A stretch of DNA of 64,000 nucleotides from Paraburkholderia mimosarum LMG 23256 = NBRC 106338 (lineage in GTDB: Bacteria; Pseudomonadota; Gammaproteobacteria; Burkholderiales; Burkholderiaceae). The notes beneath the pieces are model-generated. The model saw only the letters and a list, made by a program, of their open reading frames with translations. It did no database searches and was not told the origin of the DNA. Where the stretch lies: NCBI RefSeq assembly GCF_000739815.1, contig NZ_BBJJ01000019.1:1-64000 (forward strand), in the 5' to 3' direction. Every line of letters starts with the position of its first letter. The first letter of the stretch is position 1. The position numbers were made by a program, and so were the translations under genes. Positions 1-7,520 of the stretch are shown one piece after another.

Positions 1-76
1 TGGGGCGACGTTGCCGGGGATGTCGAGGGATTGGGTGTACATCGGCAGCGATCCAGGGAGGGTGGCAGGTTGACGC

Positions 77-104
77 AGTATAAATTAACCGTCCGGTCGG
101 TCAA
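77..104 (-). promoter_or_regulatory. Sigma70-like promoter with palindrome, reading out of the window to the left
   Basis: On the minus strand TTGACC (104-99) and TATACT (82-77) are separated by 16 bp, close to the sigma70 consensus. An imperfect palindrome, ACCGTCCGGTCGGT (88-101), fills most of the spacer, which is where TetR-type repressors commonly bind. The gene it would drive lies left of position 1 and cannot be seen. The match to the consensus is read directly; promoter activity and repressor type are inference. Confidence 0.5.
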
Positions 105-257
105 TCAAATTTGTCTTTTGTCAAAAAAAATGGATAGTGCAGTGAAAACCCTTGGGCGGCAGGCAGCGAGCAGCGGGACGATCCGTCACCCAACGCTGTG
201 GATGCGACGCCTCTTACGCCTTCGGAGTGTCAGGGAGGCCTGAAAAAATCCCCCGGT

Positions 258-274
258 TTGGCAAAATTTGCCAA
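258..274. promoter_or_regulatory. Perfect 17-bp palindrome upstream of the toxin-antitoxin pair (candidate autoregulatory operator)
   Basis: TTGGCAAAATTTGCCAA is an exact inverted repeat with 8-bp arms and a single central base. It ends 28 bp before the antitoxin start codon. ParD-type antitoxins have an N-terminal ribbon-helix-helix DNA-binding domain and repress their own promoter through such palindromes, so this is the likely autoregulatory site. Binding is inferred. Confidence 0.55.
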
Positions 275-302
275 GACTGATAGACTGATTTGCATGGGCA
301 CA

Positions 303-530
303 ATGAACATTTCCCTCCCCGATTCGCTGAAGGAATACGTCGACGAGCAGGTCGGCCAGGGCGGCTACGGCACGAGCAGCGAATACGTCCGCGAACTGAT
401 CCGTAAGGACCAGGATCGCAAGCGCCTGCGCGGACTTATCCTGCAGGGGGCGGCGTCGGGCCTCGCGGATCCAGTCGATTCCAAATACTTCGAATCGCTG
501 CGCGTTCGCGTGCGCACCTCGCGCAAATGA
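303..530 (+). CDS. parD: ParD-type antitoxin
   Basis: This 75-residue protein is a type II antitoxin of the ParD/CopG-like family. Its N-terminus (MNISLPDSLKEYVDEQV, then YGTSSEYVRELIRKD) has the ribbon-helix-helix pattern that ParD uses for dimerisation and operator binding. The charged C-terminal tail is expected to wrap the toxin. The ATG at 303 is chosen because MNISLP is the usual ParD start; an in-frame ATG at 294 would add three residues. The stop overlaps the downstream toxin start as ATGA (527-530), the usual translational coupling in these operons. A palindrome at 258-274 fits autorepression. Family assignment is firm; the exact partner specificity is not. Confidence 0.9.
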   Translation: MNISLPDSLKEYVDEQVGQGGYGTSSEYVRELIRKDQDRKRLRGLILQGAASGLADPVDSKYFESLRVRVRTSRK

Positions 531-865
531 CGGCAAAGCCCGTCATACCGACGAGGCTGGCCACGCGGGACGTGGAAGACGAGCTGACCTACTACCTCGT
601 GGACGAAGGCTCGGAACAGGCAGCGCTCGGATTCATCGCCGAAATCGAGCGGGCGTACGCCCATCTCTCTAGAAACCCGAACATTGGATCCTCTCGTTAT
701 GCGTACGAGTTGGACATACCAGGCTTGCGATCCTGGCCACTTGACCGCTATCCGCATGTGATCTTCTACGTCGAGCGCACGGATCACGTCGAAGTCTGGC
801 GCGTGCTTGACGGTAAACGCGATATCCCGTCGTGGCTCTTGAACGACGACAGCGAGATTCAATGA
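527..865 (+). CDS. parE: ParE/RelE-superfamily toxin
   Basis: This 112-residue protein is the toxin partner of the preceding ParD-like antitoxin and shares a 4-bp ATGA overlap with it. The sequence shows the ParE pattern: an N-terminal helical hairpin (EDELTYYLVDEG, AALGFIAEIERAY), the NPNIGSSRY turn, a strand series with PHVIFYVERTDHVEVWRVLDG, and the ending RDIPSWL. ParE proteins generally poison DNA gyrase, but some relatives act otherwise, so the target is inferred from family only. Length is typical (90-110 residues) and nothing indicates truncation. A chromosomal location beside unrelated metabolic genes is common for such modules. Confidence 0.9.
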   Translation: MTAKPVIPTRLATRDVEDELTYYLVDEGSEQAALGFIAEIERAYAHLSRNPNIGSSRYAYELDIPGLRSWPLDRYPHVIFYVERTDHVEVWRVLDGKRDIPSWLLNDDSEIQ

Positions 866-1093
866 CGCGTTCTGACCGGTCATGCCGTGCGAAGACACGT
901 CTTTCGGCCGGATCCTTTTCTCTATTGACGACGCACGCGATCGTCCTGCCGGGTGCCATAACCGTTCCTTGAGTCGCAGAAGCTCTCGCGTCGTCACTGT
1001 CACCCGTTTTTCTTTATCCAGGCTACAGCTTTTATTCAGTTAGGATCGCGAAAGACATACGCGCCGTGCACCGATGTTGGGCAAACATCGTTG

Positions 1094-1133
1094 CGGGTCT
1101 TCCGGGTTAGATGAACCGAACCGGGAAGACCCG
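1094..1133. terminator. Hairpin between convergent genes (candidate bidirectional terminator)
   Basis: CGGGTCTTCC (1094-1103) and GGAAGACCCG (1124-1133) form a perfect 10-bp stem. The 20-nt loop itself contains a short GGTT/AACC pairing. It lies between the toxin gene ending at 865 on the plus strand and the secreted-protein gene ending at 1151 on the minus strand, the expected place for a shared terminator. No strong T-run follows on either strand, so efficiency is uncertain. Confidence 0.5.
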
Positions 1134-1150
1134 TGCTTCGGGTGACCGAT

Positions 1151-1390
1151 CTAGTGGCCGCTGTCAGGGTTGCACTTCGACTCATGGCCGCACGTAGCCC
1201 ATCCTGAGCGGGCTATCCCGCTTGCACTGGCGCTTCCGGACACACCTCCATACCCGGATGTATCTGAAGGGTTTCCAATAGAGGCCGATTGGCTATTTTG
1301 TTGTCCTGAGGCGTCCTGGGCCTGCGCTCCGTCAACTAAAGCGAGAGCGCCAAAAAGCGCCACCGTGCATACGAGAAACGTCGTCTTCAT
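1151..1390 (-). CDS. Small secreted protein of unknown function
   Basis: This is a 79-residue protein with a clear Sec signal peptide. It has a basic start (MKT), a hydrophobic core (TFLVCTVALFGALALV) and an Ala-x-Ala site (GAQA) near residue 24. The mature part of about 55 residues is rich in Ser, Gly, Ala and Gln and has two Cys near the C-terminus that could form one disulfide. The start is well supported by AAGGAG about 8 bp upstream of the ATG at 1390. I do not recognise a family. Small Ser/Gly-rich exported proteins like this are frequent in Burkholderiaceae, but no role can be given. The gene stands alone and converges on the toxin-antitoxin pair. Confidence 0.7.
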   Translation of the reverse strand: MKTTFLVCTVALFGALALVDGAQAQDASGQQNSQSASIGNPSDTSGYGGVSGSASASGIARSGWATCGHESKCNPDSGH

Positions 1391-2268
1391 GACATTACTC
1401 CTTCATCAATATGAAATCAGGTGCCATCTTGTAAAAACGCTTTGATGTGGGCATAAGCGAAGCGACCGGCACACGACGGTCAGTCGCTGCCGGCGATTTC
1501 GCCCGCTGCTGGAACCCGGTTGCGGGTCTGGCTTTCTACCGGGTGTAGAGAACAGCTAACGCGGCAAGTCCGCGGTTGGCGTTCGAGGTGACAGGGGCAT
1601 CTGAAGAACGCCGATGGGCCGGATGAACCCGATGCGCAAGATAGAGTGCACGCTATAACGATAGACCGTTTTTCAAAAAAAGATACTGCGCATTTTTGAA
1701 TGTAATGTTCAACGCTTCCGCTTTTCTGGATAACTAGTAGAACAGAATGATAGTGAATATCTTAGCGGAAACCATCTCAGAACTTTTGGCGATAAAGACC
1801 GATTTTTATACGTTCGTAGTTTTGCAACTTGTCTTCCCTACGTTGTTGCATTACCGCCAACAACCTTGCGTTGATTGCCTGCGCAAAGCGGATTCTCCGC
1901 TTGTCCAAATGCGTGCCCAGGCCGCAGCGTCGCGACCGTGGCCGACCCGAACTTATTGCCGAACACACGCCAACCGGCCACCTGCGATGCCCGAAGTAAG
2001 TATCCATGGCACTGGTCAACGATCAAAGGGGTCGTGCCACATCCGTTGCGAGGATAGTACGCAGCGGGCGCCGGTATATCGTTGATCACCTTGCGGTAGC
2101 CGTCCCACGACGCGAAGCCGACAGGGCGGCCCGCGCGGGGCAGCGCCATGAAGAAGGTGGCACAATTGATTCCGCCGGCACGGATCGCGCATGCGGGCGG
2201 CAACATTGAATGCGTCCCGCCGCAATCCTCTTCCGCCGTGGCAGCCATCCAGTCCCCGAGGAAATACC
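1391..2268. other. Gene-poor stretch with an AT-richer segment
   Basis: No gene I can support lies in these 880 bp. The first part holds the promoter region of the minus-strand secreted-protein gene. About 1640-1870 is clearly poorer in G+C than the surroundings, with runs such as TTTTTCAAAAAAA. A minus-strand open frame at 1838-2248 (136 residues) has no signal peptide, ribosome site or recognisable motif and is not called. The composition break may mark an old insertion or a lost gene. Confidence 0.4.
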
Positions 2269-2676
2269 ATGCCGCTCGCTACAGCCTCTGCCCGACTTGC
2301 CATTGATGCACCCAACTACCTAGTCGCCATCGACGCTGGCCGCCATGTGCTGGCTGGCGACGAAGGGCCGCGCGAAGGCGGTCAGGATCGCGGCCCTGCC
2401 CCATTCGAATTCGTGCTCGCGGGTCTCGCGGCGTGCACGTCCGCGACGCTGCGCATGTATATGCAGCGCAAGGGATGGCCCGACGGCGCCATCGATGTGA
2501 CGGCCTCCCTGCACGCCGACCATGATGGCAACCAGTACATCCGCCGCACCGTAACTGTCGATGCGCCGCTCGAAAACATGCAACGGGCTCGACTCGCAGA
2601 GATCTGCGAGAAGACGCCAGTCACGCTCTTCATCAAGCGTGGCACGCGCATCGACACCACGATGGTGGAACGGTGA
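2269..2676 (+). CDS. OsmC/Ohr family protein
   Basis: This 135-residue protein belongs to the OsmC superfamily, small cytoplasmic thiol peroxidases acting on organic hydroperoxides, together with YhfA-like relatives of unknown role. Diagnostic features are the PFEFVLAGLAACTSATLRMY helix, with the conserved Cys near residue 61, and the VTVDAPL and LAEICEKTPVTLFIKRGTRIDTT segments. Only one reactive-type Cys region is evident: the second typical Cys lies in EICEKTPV near residue 109, as in many OsmC proteins. The ATG at 2269 is preceded by GAGGAAA at a suitable distance. The gene stands alone. Peroxidase activity is a family inference. Confidence 0.85.
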   Translation: MPLATASARLAIDAPNYLVAIDAGRHVLAGDEGPREGGQDRGPAPFEFVLAGLAACTSATLRMYMQRKGWPDGAIDVTASLHADHDGNQYIRRTVTVDAPLENMQRARLAEICEKTPVTLFIKRGTRIDTTMVER

Positions 2677-3314
2677 ACGTACCCGCCCGGGCCGCGTGGG
2701 TGTTGCGTATTTTCGAGAAAGTGCAATTCGAATCACATAGCCTTGTCGCGTCGGCGTGTCTCCGATCAAAACAGCAGGAATGAAAATCAGAGCTTGATAG
2801 CCCGTGAGGAACACTGTTGGTCAAGCGGGAGGGAGAACGCGCAAGAAGCGAAGGATTGCCTCAAGTGGGCGACGTAGGGGGCCAGGATTTTCCCCTCCCT
2901 GAAAAGGTGCTGACATGCGCATGGTGCCGCGATTCCGACAATACCCGCTGCAGCGCCCCTTCCCCTCGTCGGCATTGATAACCTTTGAACATCAATGCTT
3001 CAGAAAATTGCACTTCTCGTTTTGCGCATCCTGCGCAAACATCGATCCTCAAGACGTTCATAACAGAGAACGCATCGGAGACAGGCGCGAAGCGCAGAAC
3101 CGCGTTTCGCCTCATCCCAGTGCAAGCCCGGTCACGGGTGCCGCCTACGGTCGCCGACGCGCATCTCGCCTGCCCCACCTCGCTACGTGAATCCCCTGCC
3201 GCCGCTTTCGAGCGTCCACGGCAGCGGTGCTTCTCGCGCCTGCCGCAGCGAGCTGACTGAATACCCAGTACCCGCTTCATTCGTCATTACCTTCAAATTC
3301 AGGAGACACTTCAC
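2677..3314. other. Long non-coding leader upstream of the ATP-citrate-lyase-like operon
   Basis: These 640 bp carry no gene I recognise; short open frames on both strands lack motifs and good ribosome sites. The region is the 5' flank of the two-gene operon starting at 3315. It contains one exact 19-bp palindrome (3021-3039, listed separately) and AT-richer sequence around it, so the operon's regulatory signals probably sit here. Confidence 0.5.
3021..3039. promoter_or_regulatory. Perfect palindrome upstream of the ATP-citrate-lyase-like operon
   Basis: TTTGCGCATCCTGCGCAAA has 8-bp arms and a 3-bp centre with no mismatch. It lies about 275 bp before the start codon at 3315 in an otherwise gene-free region. 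Its size and symmetry fit a dimeric repressor or activator site. No regulator gene is adjacent, so the protein that binds it is unknown. Confidence 0.45.
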
Positions 3315-4613
3315 ATGCAGATCACCGGAATGTTGCACGGCGCGCGCCTGTTGCAATTCGTCGGCTTTCCGTCCAGCGAAGTGCTGGGCCCGGGCGCCAG
3401 CGAAGAAGAGATCAAGTCGCTCATCGACCGACACGGTCAGATATTCATCAAACCGGTGTTCAAGGGCGGCGTGGGGAAGAAAGGCAAGGCCGGCCTGCTC
3501 GGCCGCGCGACTGATCTCAAGACGGCGCTCGCGGAAAAAGAACGGCTGTACTTTGCCGAGCACGTTGTAGGTCATATGAGGGCCAAGGCGAACGGCGTGA
3601 CATTCGAAGCGGGTGTACCCGCCAAACACGAAGTCTACTTTTCGATCACCGATTCCACGCGTTTTCGCGCTCCCACCATGACGCTGTCGCACATGGGCGG
3701 AATGGACATCGAGGAGGTCGATCCAAAGCATGTCGCGATGGTGCCGTTCGATGCGCTGACAGGACTGAAGGCGTTCGTCGTCGCGAATGCGCTGAGCGAG
3801 ATCGGCGCGCCGCGTGAAATCATCTCGCCACTCGTGCAGCAGTTGCCGAAGCTCTGGGAGTTATTCCACGATTTCGGCATGACGACGCTCGAACTCAACC
3901 CGATCCGCATGCGCGAAGACAAAAAGGGCCGCCTCACGCCCGTGGCGTGCGACTTCAAGTGCGGATTCGATCGCGACGATCCGCGTTTCTCGCGGCTCGG
4001 TCTCCCGCCCCATCTTTTCGCCGCCGACTACTCGGATTTCGAGCAGGAGATCAATCAGCTTCGCACGCACCAGGGACAAAGCGATGTCTACGTGATCAAC
4101 GATAAAGGAACCATCCTTGCGCCCACCTTCGGCGGCGGCGCGAACTCGCTCGTCACGGAAATGCTGGGCGACGCGGCCATCATCTCGTCGGATTTCGGCG
4201 GCAATCCTCCGTACGAGAAGATGAAGGAAGTGGCGCGCATCTGCTTCCGACACTGGCTCAAGCAATCCAACGTGCTGTTCATCATCGGCGGCAAGTCGAA
4301 CAACACCGACATCTACGAGACACTGCGCGCGATGGCCGATGCGCTACGCGAGCACTTCAGCGAGCACGGCCCGACGCCGCTCTACGTCGTCCTCGGCCGC
4401 GGCGGTCCGAACCTCGTGCGCGGCATGGCCGCACTGCGCGACACCTGCGATTCGCTAGGCCTGCCTTATCGCCTCTTTGGCTTCGACTCCGACATCAGCG
4501 AAGTGATCCAGTACGCGCGCAAGGCCGATACGTGGATGCAATCGGGCGGCCGTGCGCAGGTCGCGGCGCGCATCGGCGCGCGCGAGGCTCAAACGCAAAC
4601 CGCATCGGTTTGA
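3315..4613 (+). CDS. ATP-citrate-lyase-like ATP-grasp subunit
   Basis: This 432-residue protein resembles the ATP-grasp subunit of two-subunit ATP-citrate lyases (plant ACLA, Chlorobium AclB) and, more distantly, the beta subunit of succinyl-CoA synthetase. The N-terminal half has the ATP-grasp pattern (FIKPVFKGGVGKKGKAGLLG near residues 36-57, then TTLELNPIRM near 193-202). The C-terminal half looks like the citrate-binding/CoA-ligase domain (TFGGGANSLVTEMLGD, SSDFGGNPPYEKM, FIIGGKSNNTDIYETL, YVVLGRGGPNLVRGM). In known enzymes this half binds citrate and receives phosphate from the catalytic His of the partner. CAGGAGA precedes the ATG. The partner gene follows 11 bp downstream. The substrate here could be citrate or another acid; sequence alone does not decide. 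Confidence 0.75.
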   Translation: MQITGMLHGARLLQFVGFPSSEVLGPGASEEEIKSLIDRHGQIFIKPVFKGGVGKKGKAGLLGRATDLKTALAEKERLYFAEHVVGHMRAKANGVTFEAGVPAKHEVYFSITDSTRFRAPTMTLSHMGGMDIEEVDPKHVAMVPFDALTGLKAFVVANALSEIGAPREIISPLVQQLPKLWELFHDFGMTTLELNPIRMREDKKGRLTPVACDFKCGFDRDDPRFSRLGLPPHLFAADYSDFEQEINQLRTHQGQSDVYVINDKGTILAPTFGGGANSLVTEMLGDAAIISSDFGGNPPYEKMKEVARICFRHWLKQSNVLFIIGGKSNNTDIYETLRAMADALREHFSEHGPTPLYVVLGRGGPNLVRGMAALRDTCDSLGLPYRLFGFDSDISEVIQYARKADTWMQSGGRAQVAARIGAREAQTQTASV

Positions 4614-4624
4614 GGAGATCGGAC

Positions 4625-7324
4625 ATGTACAAGCAAGGCAACAGTCGTTTTAAATACTTCGTTGGAATTCAGTCGCTGGCAGATATCGCCACGCGCGAAG
4701 ATCGCGTCTGCGTGCTCAATATTCTCGGCGGCGAGTCGTCGGACGTGACGCCAGTGAGTCACGCTTTCTCGGGTGCGAACGTCGTATTCGGCACCGCGCC
4801 CGGCAAAGGCGGACAGATGCTCGCGACGCCCGCAGGCGAGATTCCGGTCTTCAATAACGTGCGGGACGGTCTCGAAGCCGGCCATCGCTTCAACTGCGGC
4901 GTCGTGTACCTGCCGCCTTCGGCCGCGCGCGACGGCGTAGCCGAACTGATTCGCGTGAATCCGGATCTGCGCAAAATCTTCATCATCACGGAGAAGATCG
5001 CCGTGCACGACGCTCGCGAGATCCGGGCGATGGGGCAGCAGGCGGGCATCGACATCTTCGGCGCAAACGGGCTGGGCGTCGCGGACTCGTGGCAGCGCGT
5101 GCGAATCGGCGGCGCGCTCGGCGGTGACGATCCGGGCGCGACACTGCGTCAGGGATCGATCGCAATCTTCTCGAACTCCGGTGGTTTCAGCACCACGATC
5201 GCGCAGTACCTGCGCATGAGCGGCTGGGGCACATCCACGGTCATTTCCAGCGGCAAGGATGTCTACATCCACTATGCCGCCCCGGAATTCGCCTTCGCCC
5301 TCGCCAACGACGCCCGCAGCAAGGCGGCCGTGCTGTATTGCGAGCCCGGCGGATACTACGAGGCCGACGCGGACTTCAGGAAACCCGTGGTCGCGTGCGT
5401 CGTGGGCCGCTGGAAGAGCCGTCTCACGCGCGCAGTGGGACATGCGGGCGCGATGGCCGGCGGCGCCGACGATGCGCTCGCGAAGGAACGCTGGTTCATG
5501 GAGAAGTTCGGCGTCGAACGGCTCTTCACGCCCGAAGATCCATGCTGCTCGGCGAAGGGCGCGGTGGTGACGAATATCGCCCATATTCCCGCCGCGCTCA
5601 CGGCGGTGATGCGCGCAAACGCAACGATGCCGGACTTCGAGCCCGAAGGCAGTCTCGCGCTCAAGCCGTGGTTCGGCTCCGATCAGGGACTCGCGTTGCC
5701 CGAGGAACTCGCACTTCCAGTCGTGAAAGCTGTTGCACCGTACGATGAGCAAGTCGCGCGGGTGAATGACCAGATCGGCGCGATCCCGCCGCGGCAGCCG
5801 TTGAAAGACGCCTCGGGCGCCTCGCAGATGGACGCGAAAACACAGGTCAGCAGTCTGCACGGCGTATCGATGCTTGAAGCAGCGAAGCATTCCTTCGAAG
5901 AGAACGTGTGCCTTGCGTTGTTGCACGAGTTCGGCGGCGCAAACGACGAGCAACTCGTTGACGTTGCAATCGGCGCGGCGGTGAACCTGTACGGCACACC
6001 TGAACTGGCGGCCGCGCAAGCGGCGCGCGAGGCGGGCAATGCGCCAAACACGGTGCTCGCCGCCGCAGCGGCGATCGTCGGGCCGAATCGCCAGCGCGCG
6101 GCGCGCGAGGCGGCCAGGCTGATGATCGACCGCTTCGCGGCAGCGAAACTTGTGGACGCGTTCGATCGCGAGTTCGACATCGACGCGATCGGCACCGAAG
6201 GGAGCGCGGCACTCTTTTCCGAGCAACCTGACCTGCAAGCGGAGGCCATTCTCGCCGGGCTCGCGACACGCGGCGTGAGTTCGGTATTCGTGCGGTGGCT
6301 CGCCAACGGCCCGGGCCATCCGCGCGCGGACGCCGTGCTCGCGGCGATCACGACGACACTTGCCTGGGGCCCGCTCATGCGCAAGCGCATCTCGCGTTTG
6401 ACGGCGGAGGGCCTGCCCTGGTGGATGAAGCTCTTCGGTACGCTGATCGGCGCCTCGGCGGACGCGTCGCACCACCGTCCTGGCAGTTTCTGCGACTTTT
6501 CCACGGAGGAGTTACTCGGCGAGCGCTCGCTGACGGAAGTGGCATTCGCGGCGCTGCTCGGCCTGAAGCCGTCCGCCGACGACCTGTTCGCATTCAGGAC
6601 ACTGACCGGATTGCTGCTCACGAACGGACCGGGTGCGATCTCGGCGCAAGGCGCGAAGGGCGCGGTGTCCGCCGACGGTCCCGAGTCCCCCGAACGGGTC
6701 CAGTTGAACAAGGCGCTGACGGGCTTTCTCACGCACTCGGGCTATACGCATGGCGGCAACGGCTACGAAGGTATCGCGTTCCTCAACGAGGCATTTCGCG
6801 GCAGCGGCCTCAGCGATCCCGCCGACGCGCAACACGGCGTCGACCTCGAAGCACTCGCGCGCCGCGCCGTCGAGCACTATGCGCAGTACAAGGCGCGTCA
6901 AAAGCAGGCGGGAAGCCTCGACATCGCCAAGCTGCCGGGCGTAAATCATCCGGTCTTCAAGGACAAGCCCGTGAATCACGATCCGCGCGAAGTGTTCATC
7001 TCCGAGCTTTATGAGGCACGCGGCGAGTACAACGCGTTTCATGCGTACTACCGTGCGCTGGTGCAGGCATTGTTCGATGCGGGCGTGTCGCGTACCGTCT
7101 ACTGCGTCAACGTCGATGCCGTGATCGCCGCGCTGCTGCTGAAGATGCTGTGGCAGCCGCTCCAGCGCGGGGAGTTCAGCGAGTCGGATCTCGAAACCGC
7201 CGCGTTCACGATCTTCCTTTACCCGCGCATGCTCGGGTGCGCGGCGGAAATCGACGATCATCTGAACCGCGGACGCAATATGGACACGCGCACGCCTGCC
7301 TCCCAGTGTCGTTTCGTTGCCTGA
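4625..7324 (+). CDS. ATP-citrate-lyase-like CoA-ligase/citrate-synthase-domain subunit
   Basis: This 899-residue protein pairs with the preceding ATP-grasp subunit. Residues 1-330 are a CoA-binding/ligase module like succinyl-CoA synthetase alpha, with FSNSGGFSTT (182-191) and the phospho-His loop GHAGA (His273). Residues from about 630 to the end align by eye with the citrate-synthase-like domain of ATP-citrate lyase: GVNHPVFK with His775 and VNVDAVIAALLLKML with Asp831. The position of the first catalytic His (DHGPAVS in the animal enzyme) reads TNGPGAIS here, with Asn667. The protein is about 290 residues longer than the 608-residue large subunits of Chlorobium and plants, with extra sequence around residues 400-620. 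GAGGAGA precedes the ATG. CoA ligation seems likely; cleavage is uncertain. Confidence 0.7.
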   Translation: MYKQGNSRFKYFVGIQSLADIATREDRVCVLNILGGESSDVTPVSHAFSGANVVFGTAPGKGGQMLATPAGEIPVFNNVRDGLEAGHRFNCGVVYLPPSAARDGVAELIRVNPDLRKIFIITEKIAVHDAREIRAMGQQAGIDIFGANGLGVADSWQRVRIGGALGGDDPGATLRQGSIAIFSNSGGFSTTIAQYLRMSGWGTSTVISSGKDVYIHYAAPEFAFALANDARSKAAVLYCEPGGYYEADADFRKPVVACVVGRWKSRLTRAVGHAGAMAGGADDALAKERWFMEKFGVERLFTPEDPCCSAKGAVVTNIAHIPAALTAVMRANATMPDFEPEGSLALKPWFGSDQGLALPEELALPVVKAVAPYDEQVARVNDQIGAIPPRQPLKDASGASQMDAKTQVSSLHGVSMLEAAKHSFEENVCLALLHEFGGANDEQLVDVAIGAAVNLYGTPELAAAQAAREAGNAPNTVLAAAAAIVGPNRQRAAREAARLMIDRFAAAKLVDAFDREFDIDAIGTEGSAALFSEQPDLQAEAILAGLATRGVSSVFVRWLANGPGHPRADAVLAAITTTLAWGPLMRKRISRLTAEGLPWWMKLFGTLIGASADASHHRPGSFCDFSTEELLGERSLTEVAFAALLGLKPSADDLFAFRTLTGLLLTNGPGAISAQGAKGAVSADGPESPERVQLNKALTGFLTHSGYTHGGNGYEGIAFLNEAFRGSGLSDPADAQHGVDLEALARRAVEHYAQYKARQKQAGSLDIAKLPGVNHPVFKDKPVNHDPREVFISELYEARGEYNAFHAYYRALVQALFDAGVSRTVYCVNVDAVIAALLLKMLWQPLQRGEFSESDLETAAFTIFLYPRMLGCAAEIDDHLNRGRNMDTRTPASQCRFVA

Positions 7325-7520
7325 TCGCTGAAATCCGAGGGCTCGGCCGGGCGCTACAGGCACAGGTAGCACCGGCGCAGCCGGGCGAAACGTCGACTGA
7401 TTACTGGAGAACATCAATCGTTCAGGACACCTGTACGAGCGCCCTGCTGTCGAGCCGTGCGCATCGAACGCAGCACGATCCCGACCCCAACCACCCGGTC
7501 TTTAACGTCGAATTGGCGCA
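7325..7520. other. Intergenic region between convergent operons
   Basis: The plus-strand citrate-lyase-like operon and the minus-strand amidohydrolase operon converge here. I see only a weak CCGAG/CTCGG pairing at 7335-7346 and no convincing terminator hairpin with a T-run. Confidence 0.3.

Noticed and set aside
1838..2248. 136-codon minus-strand frame that looks partly protein-like
   Set aside because: No ribosome site, signal peptide or recognised motif; not enough to call a gene.
4589..6475. 628-codon open frame antisense to the citrate-lyase-like large subunit
   Set aside because: It is Arg/His-rich with no motifs and is opposite a well-supported gene; it results from high GC at third positions.
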